A DNA stretch of 32,157 bases from Clostridia bacterium. Its GTDB lineage: Bacteria; Bacillota; Clostridia; Oscillospirales; Acutalibacteraceae. The stretch spans positions 1 to 32,157 of the forward strand of contig JAFXFF010000036.1 in assembly GCA_017520705.1 (NCBI GenBank), written 5' to 3'. Below, piece by piece: positions 24,599-32,157 of the stretch. The position numbers and the translations under genes were made by a program. Numbering within the stretch: the first letter of the stretch is position 1; each line of letters opens with the position of its first letter. The notes beneath the pieces were generated by a model that worked only from the letters and a program-made list of their open reading frames with translations, ran no database searches and was not told the DNA's origin.

Positions 24599-26164
24599 TT
24601 ACGGATTTTCCACCACACCGGTGAAGAGAATGGTGTCCCCCGGCCCCGTAATGGCGAACATAAAGGGGCGATCCAGCACAAAATCCATCTCATCCTCCGG
24701 CATCGGAGAACCCGCTAAGGTCATCACGGTATACGCCGCAGCAGTAACCCCTTCTTCATCGATGGCGACGCGGGCGGCGTGCTGCACCTGATTCACCCAC
24801 ACCGGCTCGCTCTGTTCCTCTAAAATACCGCCGAAGTTGCTCTTTTGGGCATCAAACACGTCGGTGACACCCAGCTCTTTCAGGCCGCCGATCAGGTCTT
24901 GATCGGATACCACGTCGAATTTGGGAACAGACATATGCACCCTGAGAAACTTGCTGTCCACCGTTCTTTCATAGCCCTGCATCAGCGAAAGGACCTGCTT
25001 GTCGTTGATGAGTGTATCCACCGCCACACCCTCGTCGGGCAGGAAGAAGATCATCTGATACCCACCATCGTCCAGACCCTTACTCACCGCAGTAAACCGA
25101 TCACCGAAATAAGCCTCCGTCATAGGGGAACTTCTCATATAGGTGCAGGACACTTCTTTTCCCGCGGACGTATGAAATACACCCTGCTGATTATTCTTTT
25201 CGTCAAACCAGCCCGTCCACTTGGCACGGAAGCAGATGGTAGAGGCCAGTGCCAGTACTGTATCGGGGTCAAACCCTAAGCCGTCTGCCTGCTCTTTCAG
25301 CAGGTTGTCGGTCTGGGCGTTGAGCCAGTCCTGCAACGCCTTATCGTACTTGGCGCTGCCCATCTCCCCCTCAAACACCGAGGCGTAGTAGTGGTCCGCC
25401 AGCGCATTCACGGTGTCTTCGTCATACGTCCAGCGGTCACCCTCCGCCAGCCATAAAGAGTTGGCCAGCACGCTGGTCACCGCGCCGTCATTGAGATACA
25501 CACCGTTCCACAGTCCGGAGCATTTCTCCCGCAGAGCGGTCAGGTCGGACACCCCCAACAGATTCAGTATCTGCTGACGACTGTTGCCCTCGGCGGTCTC
25601 CGCCAGCATACTCAGCGCCAGATAGACGTTCAGCGGCGAATACACGCGGTTTTCCCCCGCCTTACCGGCGAGGAACTGGGCCATGGTATCGGCGTAATAA
25701 TCGGTCATACCGTCGGTGTGCCCATCGGCTTGCATACGCTGAGCACGCCGATCCTCCCACCACGCATCGTAGGCATCCTCATTTCCGCCATAATAATTTG
25801 CGGGACGTGCCGCCATTTTCGGATACTTAGGCTGCGCCAGCGCAAAGGCGATCGGCTGGGGCGTAAGAACCTCAGCGGGCTTTCGGGTCGTGGTGATCAC
25901 AATGGTCTGTCCTCCTTGTGTGGTAGTACCACCGCTCTCCATGGTGCTGACGGTGGGGCTATCCATCGTCATATCCACCTTCGGTTTCGTGTTGTCGGGC
26001 TTCAGGTGCGGCCACACCGCCACCATCCCCACCGCCAAGGCTACGCAGGCGGCCACCGCCACCGCGGAATACCACCACGGGCGGCGGCTGCGACGTGTCA
26101 TCGCCTCACTGACAATAGATTCATCCAGACGCCCGATGGCGTCACTCAGTTGCTCTCGATTCAT
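24599..26164 (-). CDS. Membrane serpin with anti-sigma-like N-terminus (serpin A)
   Basis: 521 residues. Cytoplasmic part 1-30 (EQLSDAIGRLDESIVSEAM, then basic RRSRRP), one membrane helix about 31-51 (YSAVAVAACVALAVGMVAVW), a stalk about 52-120 rich in Thr, and an outside serpin domain about 150-521: VYSPLNVYLALSMLAETAEG, STICFRAKWTGWFD, DVFDAQKSNFGGI. Reactive-loop hinge DEEGVTAAAYT (469-479), then VMTLAGSPMPE; the counted P1-P1' is S486-P487. The LxxAIGxxDxxxVxEA pattern before a basic patch and one helix resembles N-termini of Firmicute proteins encoded behind ECF sigma genes. The start overlaps the sigma stop (ATGA). I infer a serpin fused to an anti-sigma-type tail; serpin identity is firm, the anti-sigma role is not. 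Confidence 0.88.
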   Translation of the reverse strand: MNREQLSDAIGRLDESIVSEAMTRRSRRPWWYSAVAVAACVALAVGMVAVWPHLKPDNTKPKVDMTMDSPTVSTMESGGTTTQGGQTIVITTTRKPAEVLTPQPIAFALAQPKYPKMAARPANYYGGNEDAYDAWWEDRRAQRMQADGHTDGMTDYYADTMAQFLAGKAGENRVYSPLNVYLALSMLAETAEGNSRQQILNLLGVSDLTALREKCSGLWNGVYLNDGAVTSVLANSLWLAEGDRWTYDEDTVNALADHYYASVFEGEMGSAKYDKALQDWLNAQTDNLLKEQADGLGFDPDTVLALASTICFRAKWTGWFDEKNNQQGVFHTSAGKEVSCTYMRSSPMTEAYFGDRFTAVSKGLDDGGYQMIFFLPDEGVAVDTLINDKQVLSLMQGYERTVDSKFLRVHMSVPKFDVVSDQDLIGGLKELGVTDVFDAQKSNFGGILEEQSEPVWVNQVQHAARVAIDEEGVTAAAYTVMTLAGSPMPEDEMDFVLDRPFMFAITGPGDTILFTGVVENP

Positions 26165-26721
26165 ACAGAGTAACCCTCCTTCTCCAAATGTTCCCGCAGC
26201 CCCACACGGGCGCGGTGCAAGGCGGTCTTGACCCAGGATAGGGTCACCCCTTGCTTATCGGCAATCTCCTGCAGGGACAGGGCGAAGAAATAACGACCCA
26301 CAAAGGCCTGCCGCACCGCAGGCTTCACCCCCGCCAGATAGGCGCCGATGGCCTCTGTCAGCGCCTTGCAGTCCAACGCCTCGTCAGGCGTTTCGCCGCC
26401 GGGGATGCACTCGCTCAGCTCCTCCAGCGACAGGGCATACTGCGTGGCCGCCCGTTTCTCCGCCCTGCGGCGGCGATAGCGGTCGATGGCCAGTTCGCGG
26501 GTGATCTTGGCGAGAAAAGCCCCCAGCTTGGTAGGTTTGTGGGGCGGGATGACGTTCCACGCCTTCAGATAGGTGTCGTTGACCGTCTCCTCACTCTCCG
26601 TAGGGTCGTCCAGGATGCGCCGGGCTACGGCGGTCAGCGCCGCCCCGTAGCAGGCGGCGGTGTGCTGTAGAGCGGACTCATCCCTTTGCCAATACAGCTC
26701 CACGATTTTTTGGTCGTTCAT
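26161..26721 (-). CDS. ECF-type RNA polymerase sigma factor
   Basis: 186 residues with only regions 2 and 4. Region 2: ARRILDDPTESEETVNDTYLKAW (here about 34-57), then GAFLAKITRELAIDRYRRRRAEKR. Region 4: VGRYFFALSLQEIADKQGVT and LSWVKTALHRARVGLREHL, the DNA-binding helix-turn-helix that reads the -35 element. Its stop overlaps the start of serpin A by 4 bases. A TGTAAC-N16-CGTC ECF-type promoter stands 23 bases upstream, suggesting autoregulation, plus a possible housekeeping promoter. GGGGGTGA precedes the ATG. Expected to be held by the product of the next gene; whether that is so is the key open question. Confidence 0.93.
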   Translation of the reverse strand: MNDQKIVELYWQRDESALQHTAACYGAALTAVARRILDDPTESEETVNDTYLKAWNVIPPHKPTKLGAFLAKITRELAIDRYRRRRAEKRAATQYALSLEELSECIPGGETPDEALDCKALTEAIGAYLAGVKPAVRQAFVGRYFFALSLQEIADKQGVTLSWVKTALHRARVGLREHLEKEGYSV

Positions 26722-26744
26722 TTCTTCACCCCCTCACCCTTAAA

Positions 26745-26770
26745 GACGCAAAAAAATGGAAAAGGTTACA
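26745..26770 (-). promoter_or_regulatory. ECF-type autoregulatory promoter candidate
   Basis: Minus strand TGTAAC (26765-26770), 16 bases rich in T, CGTC (26745-26748). This matches the AAC / CGT layout of Bacillus SigW/SigX/SigV-type promoters. It lies directly upstream of the sigma gene, with the CGTC 23 bases before the start codon. Confidence 0.6.
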
Positions 26771-26775
26771 CTTTT

Positions 26776-26804
26776 ATCCTACCACACTTTCCTGTTCAGC
26801 GCAA
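26776..26804 (-). promoter_or_regulatory. Possible housekeeping promoter of the sigma-serpin operon
   Basis: Minus strand TTGCGC (26799-26804), 17 bases, TAGGAT (26776-26781). Moderate match to consensus. It would provide a basal level of sigma and serpin ahead of the ECF-type site. Confidence 0.4.
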
Positions 26805-26805
26805 C

Positions 26806-26837
26806 AAAAAACGGGAGAGGTCACCCTCTCCCGTTTT

Positions 26838-26838
<1 letters not shown>
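26806..26838 (-). terminator. Terminator of pth-mfd
   Basis: Stem AAAAACGGGAGAGG / CCTCTCCCGTTTTT, 4-base loop, six T after the stem on the minus strand. It overlaps the last base of the mfd stop codon. Confidence 0.88.
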
Positions 26839-28673
<1,835 letters not shown>

Positions 28674-28676
28674 GTC

Positions 28677-30329
28677 CTATTTCGTGCCGATGTATTTGCT
28701 CACCAGGTCCAGTTGGGTCACGGGGACGTACAGCGTATCCCCTTTGGCATATTCCAGTTTAATATAATCCTTCACCACGCCCTGCACGTTCATCTGGTGG
28801 ACACCTTGATAGATGCCGATGCCGTGGGCCACGTGCACCACGTAGTCACCGATCTGCAATTCCGACAGGCTGTGGATCTCCAATCCTCGATCCTTACTGC
28901 GACGGCGGTTGCGCCGTATGGGTCGCACCGCTCTGCCGTGGGTGAGGATGGCCAGATGAGCCTCGGGTAGTTCCAGTCCGGCGGAAATACCTCCTGCCAG
29001 CACCAGCACTTGCCCGCGAATGGGGGCTTCGGGAGATTTGGCGTACAATGCAGGCAGACCCGCTTTTTGCAGATCCTCCGCTAAGGTCTGCGCCGCCTTT
29101 TCCTCGCTGCCCGCCAACACCACGCAGGCCATTTTCCGCGCCAACAGATCGCGTAAATCCTCCGCCAACAGCTCCACCCGACCCGACCATACGGGCAACT
29201 GGCGAGCGTCCACGGTATACATCTTCGCGGTGGGCAGGCCGATGCCTCCACGGGAGAAATTATCCATCAAAACGGTGGCTTTTTTCTCCATTTCGGTCAT
29301 CATTTGCTCCCAAGAAGGGGCGTATTCCATCAGGGCGCGGCACAGTTGATTTTCCTCCAAAAGGGCGGTCTCATCCTGCTCCAACTGCCACAGGTAGGTG
29401 CGCACTCTTTCCTTGATACGACTGGGCTCGCTGACCATCAGCAGGGCATCCCGCATATAGGTAAAGACGTTCGCCTTTACAGGGTAGATCAGCGGCAAAT
29501 ATTTATCCACAGACCCGGGTCGGGCACCCCCACGCAGGCGATCCACGTCGCGGCGCAGGTTTTCCCGCACCTCGGCGGCGTTTTTGGTGCGCAGAGACCC
29601 CGCCAGGGCGTCAATATCCGCCGCCAAAGTCGCCGCATCGTCGTACATGATCTCCGCCGCAGGAGGGATCGCCACCGCGTCCAATTGCTCGGTGCGGCGC
29701 TGGGTGATGAGGTCAAAATACCCCAGCGTGTCCACCGTATCGCCCCACAATTCCATCCGAATGGGTGCCGGACAAGACGCAGGGTATACATCGACGATAC
29801 CGCCTCTGACCGCAAACTGACCCGCACCTTCTATCTGACTGCACCGTTCGTAACCTGCCGCAGACAGGGCGGCAGGCAGATCTTTCACGGGCAATTGTGC
29901 GCCGCACACAATCTCTAAGGTACGCTCCAACAGCGTGTCGGGGGGTATGGTATACTGCATGGCCGCGTCGGCGCAGGCCACCACGATGTCGTAGCCCCCC
30001 TCCGCCATGGCCGCCAGCACACCCAGACGCATCTGCTCATACTCGCGACCTGCCGCCTCCATCTGCCGCAGAGACAATTCACGGGCGGGCAGATACAGCA
30101 CCCTAAGACCGAGGGCTTTTAAGTCCTCAGTCAGTCGGTTGGCCTCTGCCTCATCCCCCGCCAGCATCACCGCCCGTTTTTTGAGCGAGGTCACCAGCGA
30201 GGCGGCAAACAGCACCTTATGAATGTGGGCAAGCCCCACCAGTTGTATGGGTGTGCGACGTGCGGCGAGATCCTCCCGCACACCGCGGTAGGCGGCGAGG
30301 TTCGCCAGCCCTTTGTCCCAAATGCTCAT
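28677..30329 (-). CDS. mfd: Mfd, N-terminal part (UvrB-homology and RNA polymerase-interaction domains), ends at TAG
   Basis: 550 residues. Transcription-repair coupling factor: removes stalled RNA polymerase and recruits UvrA. The UvrB-like domains cover about 1-330 (FAVRGGIVDVYPASCPAPIR, LWGDTVDTLGYFD). The RNA polymerase-interaction domain follows at the end (SELQIGDYVVHVAHGIGIYQ, DTLYVPVTQLDLVSKYIGTK), after which TAG (28677-28679) interrupts the frame; the next codons continue as normal Mfd. ATG 30329 has TGAGGT 6-7 bases upstream. The ribosome site abuts the MITE-like element at 30341-30501, which separates it from pth, its usual operon partner. Confidence 0.88.
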   Translation of the reverse strand: MSIWDKGLANLAAYRGVREDLAARRTPIQLVGLAHIHKVLFAASLVTSLKKRAVMLAGDEAEANRLTEDLKALGLRVLYLPARELSLRQMEAAGREYEQMRLGVLAAMAEGGYDIVVACADAAMQYTIPPDTLLERTLEIVCGAQLPVKDLPAALSAAGYERCSQIEGAGQFAVRGGIVDVYPASCPAPIRMELWGDTVDTLGYFDLITQRRTEQLDAVAIPPAAEIMYDDAATLAADIDALAGSLRTKNAAEVRENLRRDVDRLRGGARPGSVDKYLPLIYPVKANVFTYMRDALLMVSEPSRIKERVRTYLWQLEQDETALLEENQLCRALMEYAPSWEQMMTEMEKKATVLMDNFSRGGIGLPTAKMYTVDARQLPVWSGRVELLAEDLRDLLARKMACVVLAGSEEKAAQTLAEDLQKAGLPALYAKSPEAPIRGQVLVLAGGISAGLELPEAHLAILTHGRAVRPIRRNRRRSKDRGLEIHSLSELQIGDYVVHVAHGIGIYQGVHQMNVQGVVKDYIKLEYAKGDTLYVPVTQLDLVSKYIGTK

Positions 30330-30340
30330 AGTTTACCTCA

Positions 30341-30501
30341 GTAACCGCTGATTGAATCGAAGTGCGATTATCAGCGAGATAGTTTTTCGTTAGAATGGTA
30401 AAAAAGCACAGGCAATACTGGATGTATTGCCGAGCATTTTTGACCGTTTAGACGGGAAAATAGCCGCTGAGAATCGTGCATACGGTTGAATCAGCGGTTA
30501 C
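30341..30501. mobile_element. MITE-like long palindromic element between pth and mfd
   Basis: 161 bases with perfect 13-base ends GTAACCGCTGATT / AATCAGCGGTTAC. The inner parts are also inverted copies: CGATTATCAGCG against CGATTCTCAGCG, the pair AGGCAATAC / GTATTGCCG close to the centre, and matching A/T-rich stretches between. No reading frame of note. TA flanks both ends of an ACCGCTGATT repeat, as expected for a TA-targeting (IS630/Tc-like) element, but TA may simply belong to the repeat. It would fold into one long hairpin in the pth-mfd transcript. Confidence 0.75.
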
Positions 30502-30502
30502 A

Positions 30503-31096
30503 TTAATGAGAATATTTATTCATCGCTTCTTCGACGGTGGCGGTAACGACGGTCTTCGCCGCACCGGCCGCCTTTTCAAAGGCCTCCTCCATCAGAGGAC
30601 GCTCCTCTTTCTTATACTTGCTCAGCACCCAGTCCGCCAGATCATAGGCGGGGTGAGGTTTCGCACCCACGCCGATGCGGATGCGGGGAAAATTGTCGTC
30701 CCCGATACAGCATATGATGCTACGCAGACCTTTTTGACCGCCGTCGCTGCCCTTTTTACGTACCCGCACCACACCGGGATTCAGCGCAATATCGTCGGAC
30801 AGCACCAACAGTTGGTCGGTGCTCAATTTGTAGAAGGCCATGGCCTCCCGCACCGCTTCGCCGCTGTTGTTCATAAAGGTCTGAGGGAACATCAGCATCA
30901 CCTTTTTGCCACCGATATCACCGGTGCCCACCATCGCCTTAAACTGCTTCTTGTTGAGGGTGATGCCGTGGTCCTTTGCCAGCACGCACAGTGACTCATA
31001 GCCCGCGTTGTGGCGGGTGCCCTCGTAGGCCATGCCAGGGTTGCCGAGACCTACCACCAGCCAGTCGATGGCGGTCTTTTTCTTCCCAAAAATCAT
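30503..31096 (-). CDS. pth: Peptidyl-tRNA hydrolase
   Basis: 197 residues. Frees tRNA from prematurely released peptidyl-tRNA. Seen: WLVVGLGNPGMAYEGTRHNAG with N19 and the catalytic H29 (split here), FPQTFMNNSGEAVREAM, LLVLSDDIALNPG with the conserved Asp, and KKGSDGGQKGLRSII. Slightly longer C-terminus ending NKYSH. ATG 31096 has TTGGAGGAA upstream; the frame open to 31171 lacks a site. The MITE-like element begins 1 base after its stop codon; pth-mfd is the usual order in Firmicutes. Confidence 0.96.
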   Translation of the reverse strand: MIFGKKKTAIDWLVVGLGNPGMAYEGTRHNAGYESLCVLAKDHGITLNKKQFKAMVGTGDIGGKKVMLMFPQTFMNNSGEAVREAMAFYKLSTDQLLVLSDDIALNPGVVRVRKKGSDGGQKGLRSIICCIGDDNFPRIRIGVGAKPHPAYDLADWVLSKYKKEERPLMEEAFEKAAGAAKTVVTATVEEAMNKYSH

Positions 31097-31173
31097 AGAA
31101 ATTCCTCCAAAATGATACGACAATACGCCGAAAGTCCTACGACCTCCGGCTGTGTATTTCTTATTTCGCACCC

Positions 31174-31202
31174 ATTATAGCAAACATTCTCCCCCACCGC
31201 AA
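31174..31202 (-). promoter_or_regulatory. Promoter of pth-mfd
   Basis: Minus strand TTGCGG (31197-31202), 17 bases, TATAAT (31174-31179) with an extended TGC before it. The leader is about 70 bases. Confidence 0.75.
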
Positions 31203-31233
31203 GAGAAATTTGCGGAACAGGCGAAAAGAAAAC

Positions 31234-31403
31234 GGGTCGTCGAGGACGCCCCCAGCCTCCCTCCCCGAGGGAGGTGGCCGAGCGACAGCGAGGTCGGAGG
31301 GAGTAAACACGCACAAACTCCCTCAGTCTCGCCGACATCGGCTCGACAGCTCTCTCAAGGAGGGAGCCTTCGCCCTATTCAACCACATCCCATTCCTCAT
31401 CTC
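31234..31403. repeat. Second full two-module GAGGGAG palindromic repeat
   Basis: Left flank hairpin GGGTCGTC-gag-GACGCCC (31234-31251, one mismatch). Core 31255-31368. Left module: GCCTCCCTC-ccc-GAGGGAGG, TGG, CCGAGC-gaca-GCGAGG, then CGGAGGGAGT. The right module, inverted: GGCTCCCTC-ctt-GAGAGAGC, then a variable hairpin with a CCG-atgt-CGG tip, then ACTGAGGGAGTTT. The centre is AAACACGCACA. The right flank CCCTATTCAACCACATCCCA matches CCTATCTAACCTCATCCCA of the 22.9-kb copy. Confidence 0.85.
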
Positions 31404-31506
31404 CCCAAAATATCGTAAAAATTGACCGAAAACCGCCGCAAAATCTCCTCAAATATGCACAAATCGTAGTTTTTACAAAATTTTCAAAAAAAGTATGGTA
31501 AATTTC

Positions 31507-31524
31507 TAACATATATGTTATACT
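31507..31524 (+). promoter_or_regulatory. ppdK promoter -10 with overlapping palindrome
   Basis: TATACT (31519-31524) is the best -10 before ppdK; the -35 region (TGGTAA at 17 bases) is poor. A perfect 14-base palindrome TAACATATATGTTA (31507-31520) overlaps the upstream edge of the -10, a good place for a repressor or activator. Confidence 0.55.
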
Positions 31525-31534
31525 ATTTAGCGGC

Positions 31535-31593
31535 TTTGCGGAGTCAGCGGGCAGGGTCGGGCAAAACGCTCGGACAAGCCTGCCCCACCGCAA
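31535..31593 (+). promoter_or_regulatory. Structured leader of ppdK
   Basis: Coaxial helices TTGCGG / CCGCAA and GGGCAGG (31549-31555) / CCTGCCC (31579-31585), with a possible small inner helix, in the roughly 100-base leader between the -10 and the ribosome site. No T-run follows, so it is not a terminator. I do not recognise a known riboswitch. Confidence 0.45.
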
Positions 31594-31629
31594 GGAAAAT
31601 CTGAAAATCAAAGTTGGAGGTAAAGTAAC

Positions 31630-32157
31630 ATGAGTCACAAGTTTGTCTACCTGTTCAGCGAAGGCGATGCCAGCATGCGTGAGCTGCTGGGCGGTAAGGG
31701 CGCCAACCTGGCCGAGATGACCAAGATCGGTCTGCCCGTGCCCCAGGGTTTCACCGTGTCCACCGAGGCCTGCACCCAGTATTATGAGGACGGCCGCAAG
31801 ATCAACGATGAGATCAAGGCTCAGATTATGGAGCACATCGACAAGATGGAGGGCATCACCGGCAAGAAGTTCGGTGACAAGGAGAACCCCCTGCTGGTGT
31901 CCGTTCGTTCCGGCGCCCGCGCTTCCATGCCCGGTATGATGGATACCATCCTGAACCTGGGTCTGAACGAGGAGGTCGTGGAGACCATGGCCGCCAAGTC
32001 CGGCAACGCTCGCTGGGCTTATGACTGCTATCGTCGTTTCATCCAGATGTATTCCGACGTCGTTATGGAGGTCGGTAAGAAGTACTTCGAGGAGCTCATC
32101 GACGAGATGAAGGAAAAGAAGGGCGTTAAGCAGGACGTTGAGCTCACCGCTGACGAC
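31630..32157 (+). CDS. ppdK: Pyruvate, phosphate dikinase (5' part, runs off the window)
   Basis: 176 residues visible of an enzyme usually near 875. Interconverts phosphoenolpyruvate and pyruvate with AMP/ATP and pyrophosphate/phosphate. N-terminal ATP-grasp domain: [20 protein letters not shown] (2-21), [52 protein letters not shown] and [12 protein letters not shown], all matching the family start. GGAGGT lies 8 bases before ATG 31630. In anaerobic Clostridia this enzyme often works in glycolysis. Codons here are strongly biased to C/G-ending forms (GGC, AAG, CTG), suggesting high expression. The 3' end is outside the window. Confidence 0.96.
   Translation, partial: MSHKFVYLFSEGDASMRELLGGKGANLAEMTKIGLPVPQGFTVSTEACTQYYEDGRKINDEIKAQIMEHIDKMEGITGKKFGDKENPLLVSVRSGARASMPGMMDTILNLGLNEEVVETMAAKSGNARWAYDCYRRFIQMYSDVVMEVGKKYFEELIDEMKEKKGVKQDVELTADD

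Noticed and set aside
31375-32006. Minus-strand frames over ppdK
   Set aside because: Antisense shadows of the N-terminal part of pyruvate phosphate dikinase.

Overview
The window looks like a chromosomal segment of a GC-rich gut-type Firmicute of class Clostridia, probably Oscillospirales/Ruminococcaceae-like. This is inferred from gene content (PcrA, Der with a DUF512 radical-SAM neighbour, yceD-rpmF, a membrane sodium-pump decarboxylase pair, pyruvate phosphate dikinase, ECF-type vitamin transport, membrane serpins), strong AGGAGG-type ribosome binding sites, TTGACA/TATAAT promoters and palindromic intergenic repeats. No 16S rRNA or tRNA gene is visible, so a species cannot be named.

Layout. 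1-1193 (+) is the right end of a prophage or phage-tail-like lysis cassette: a truncated XhlA-like membrane protein, a holin and an amidase endolysin. A bidirectional terminator separates it from pcrA (-). 3750-4055 is a gene-free stretch with a heptamer tandem repeat, half of a palindromic repeat and a structured hairpin region. 4056-5902 (-) holds the beta and gamma subunits of a Na+-pumping decarboxylase, with no catalytic subunit nearby. 6106-11901 (-) is a compact run read as DUF512 radical SAM, der, plsY, gpsA, pdxY and an ECF S-component: ribosome-assembly GTPase, first steps of phospholipid synthesis, vitamin B6 salvage and probably B6 uptake. yceD-rpmF (-) follows behind a perfect consensus promoter. 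Then come a CofE-like ligase, a small P-loop protein, pgi and a D,D-carboxypeptidase (all -). The divergent murC and a MATE exporter (+) follow, then a small HTH regulator with a perfect inverted-repeat operator and its membrane partner (+). A PfkB kinase and mnmA (-) overlap by 4 bases.

The most distinctive part is 23058-26770 (-): an ECF sigma factor overlapping by 4 bases a membrane-anchored serpin, followed by a second membrane serpin. The first serpin carries a short cytoplasmic N-terminus resembling those of Firmicute ECF anti-sigma proteins. A TGTAAC-N16-CGTC ECF-type promoter lies just before the sigma gene. I read this as a candidate protease-sensing signalling unit in which the sensor is a serpin.

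Next is mfd (26838-30329, -), whose single reading frame is interrupted by one in-frame TAG exactly between its RNA-polymerase-interaction and translocase domains. None of the other 29 visible stop codons in the window is TAG. A 161-bp palindromic MITE-like element sits between pth and mfd, starting 1 base after the pth stop codon. The window ends in the 5' part of ppdK (+), which has a perfect 14-bp palindrome at its promoter and a structured leader. Two bimodular copies and one half copy of a GAGGGAG palindromic repeat are present at about 3.8, 22.9 and 31.3 kb.
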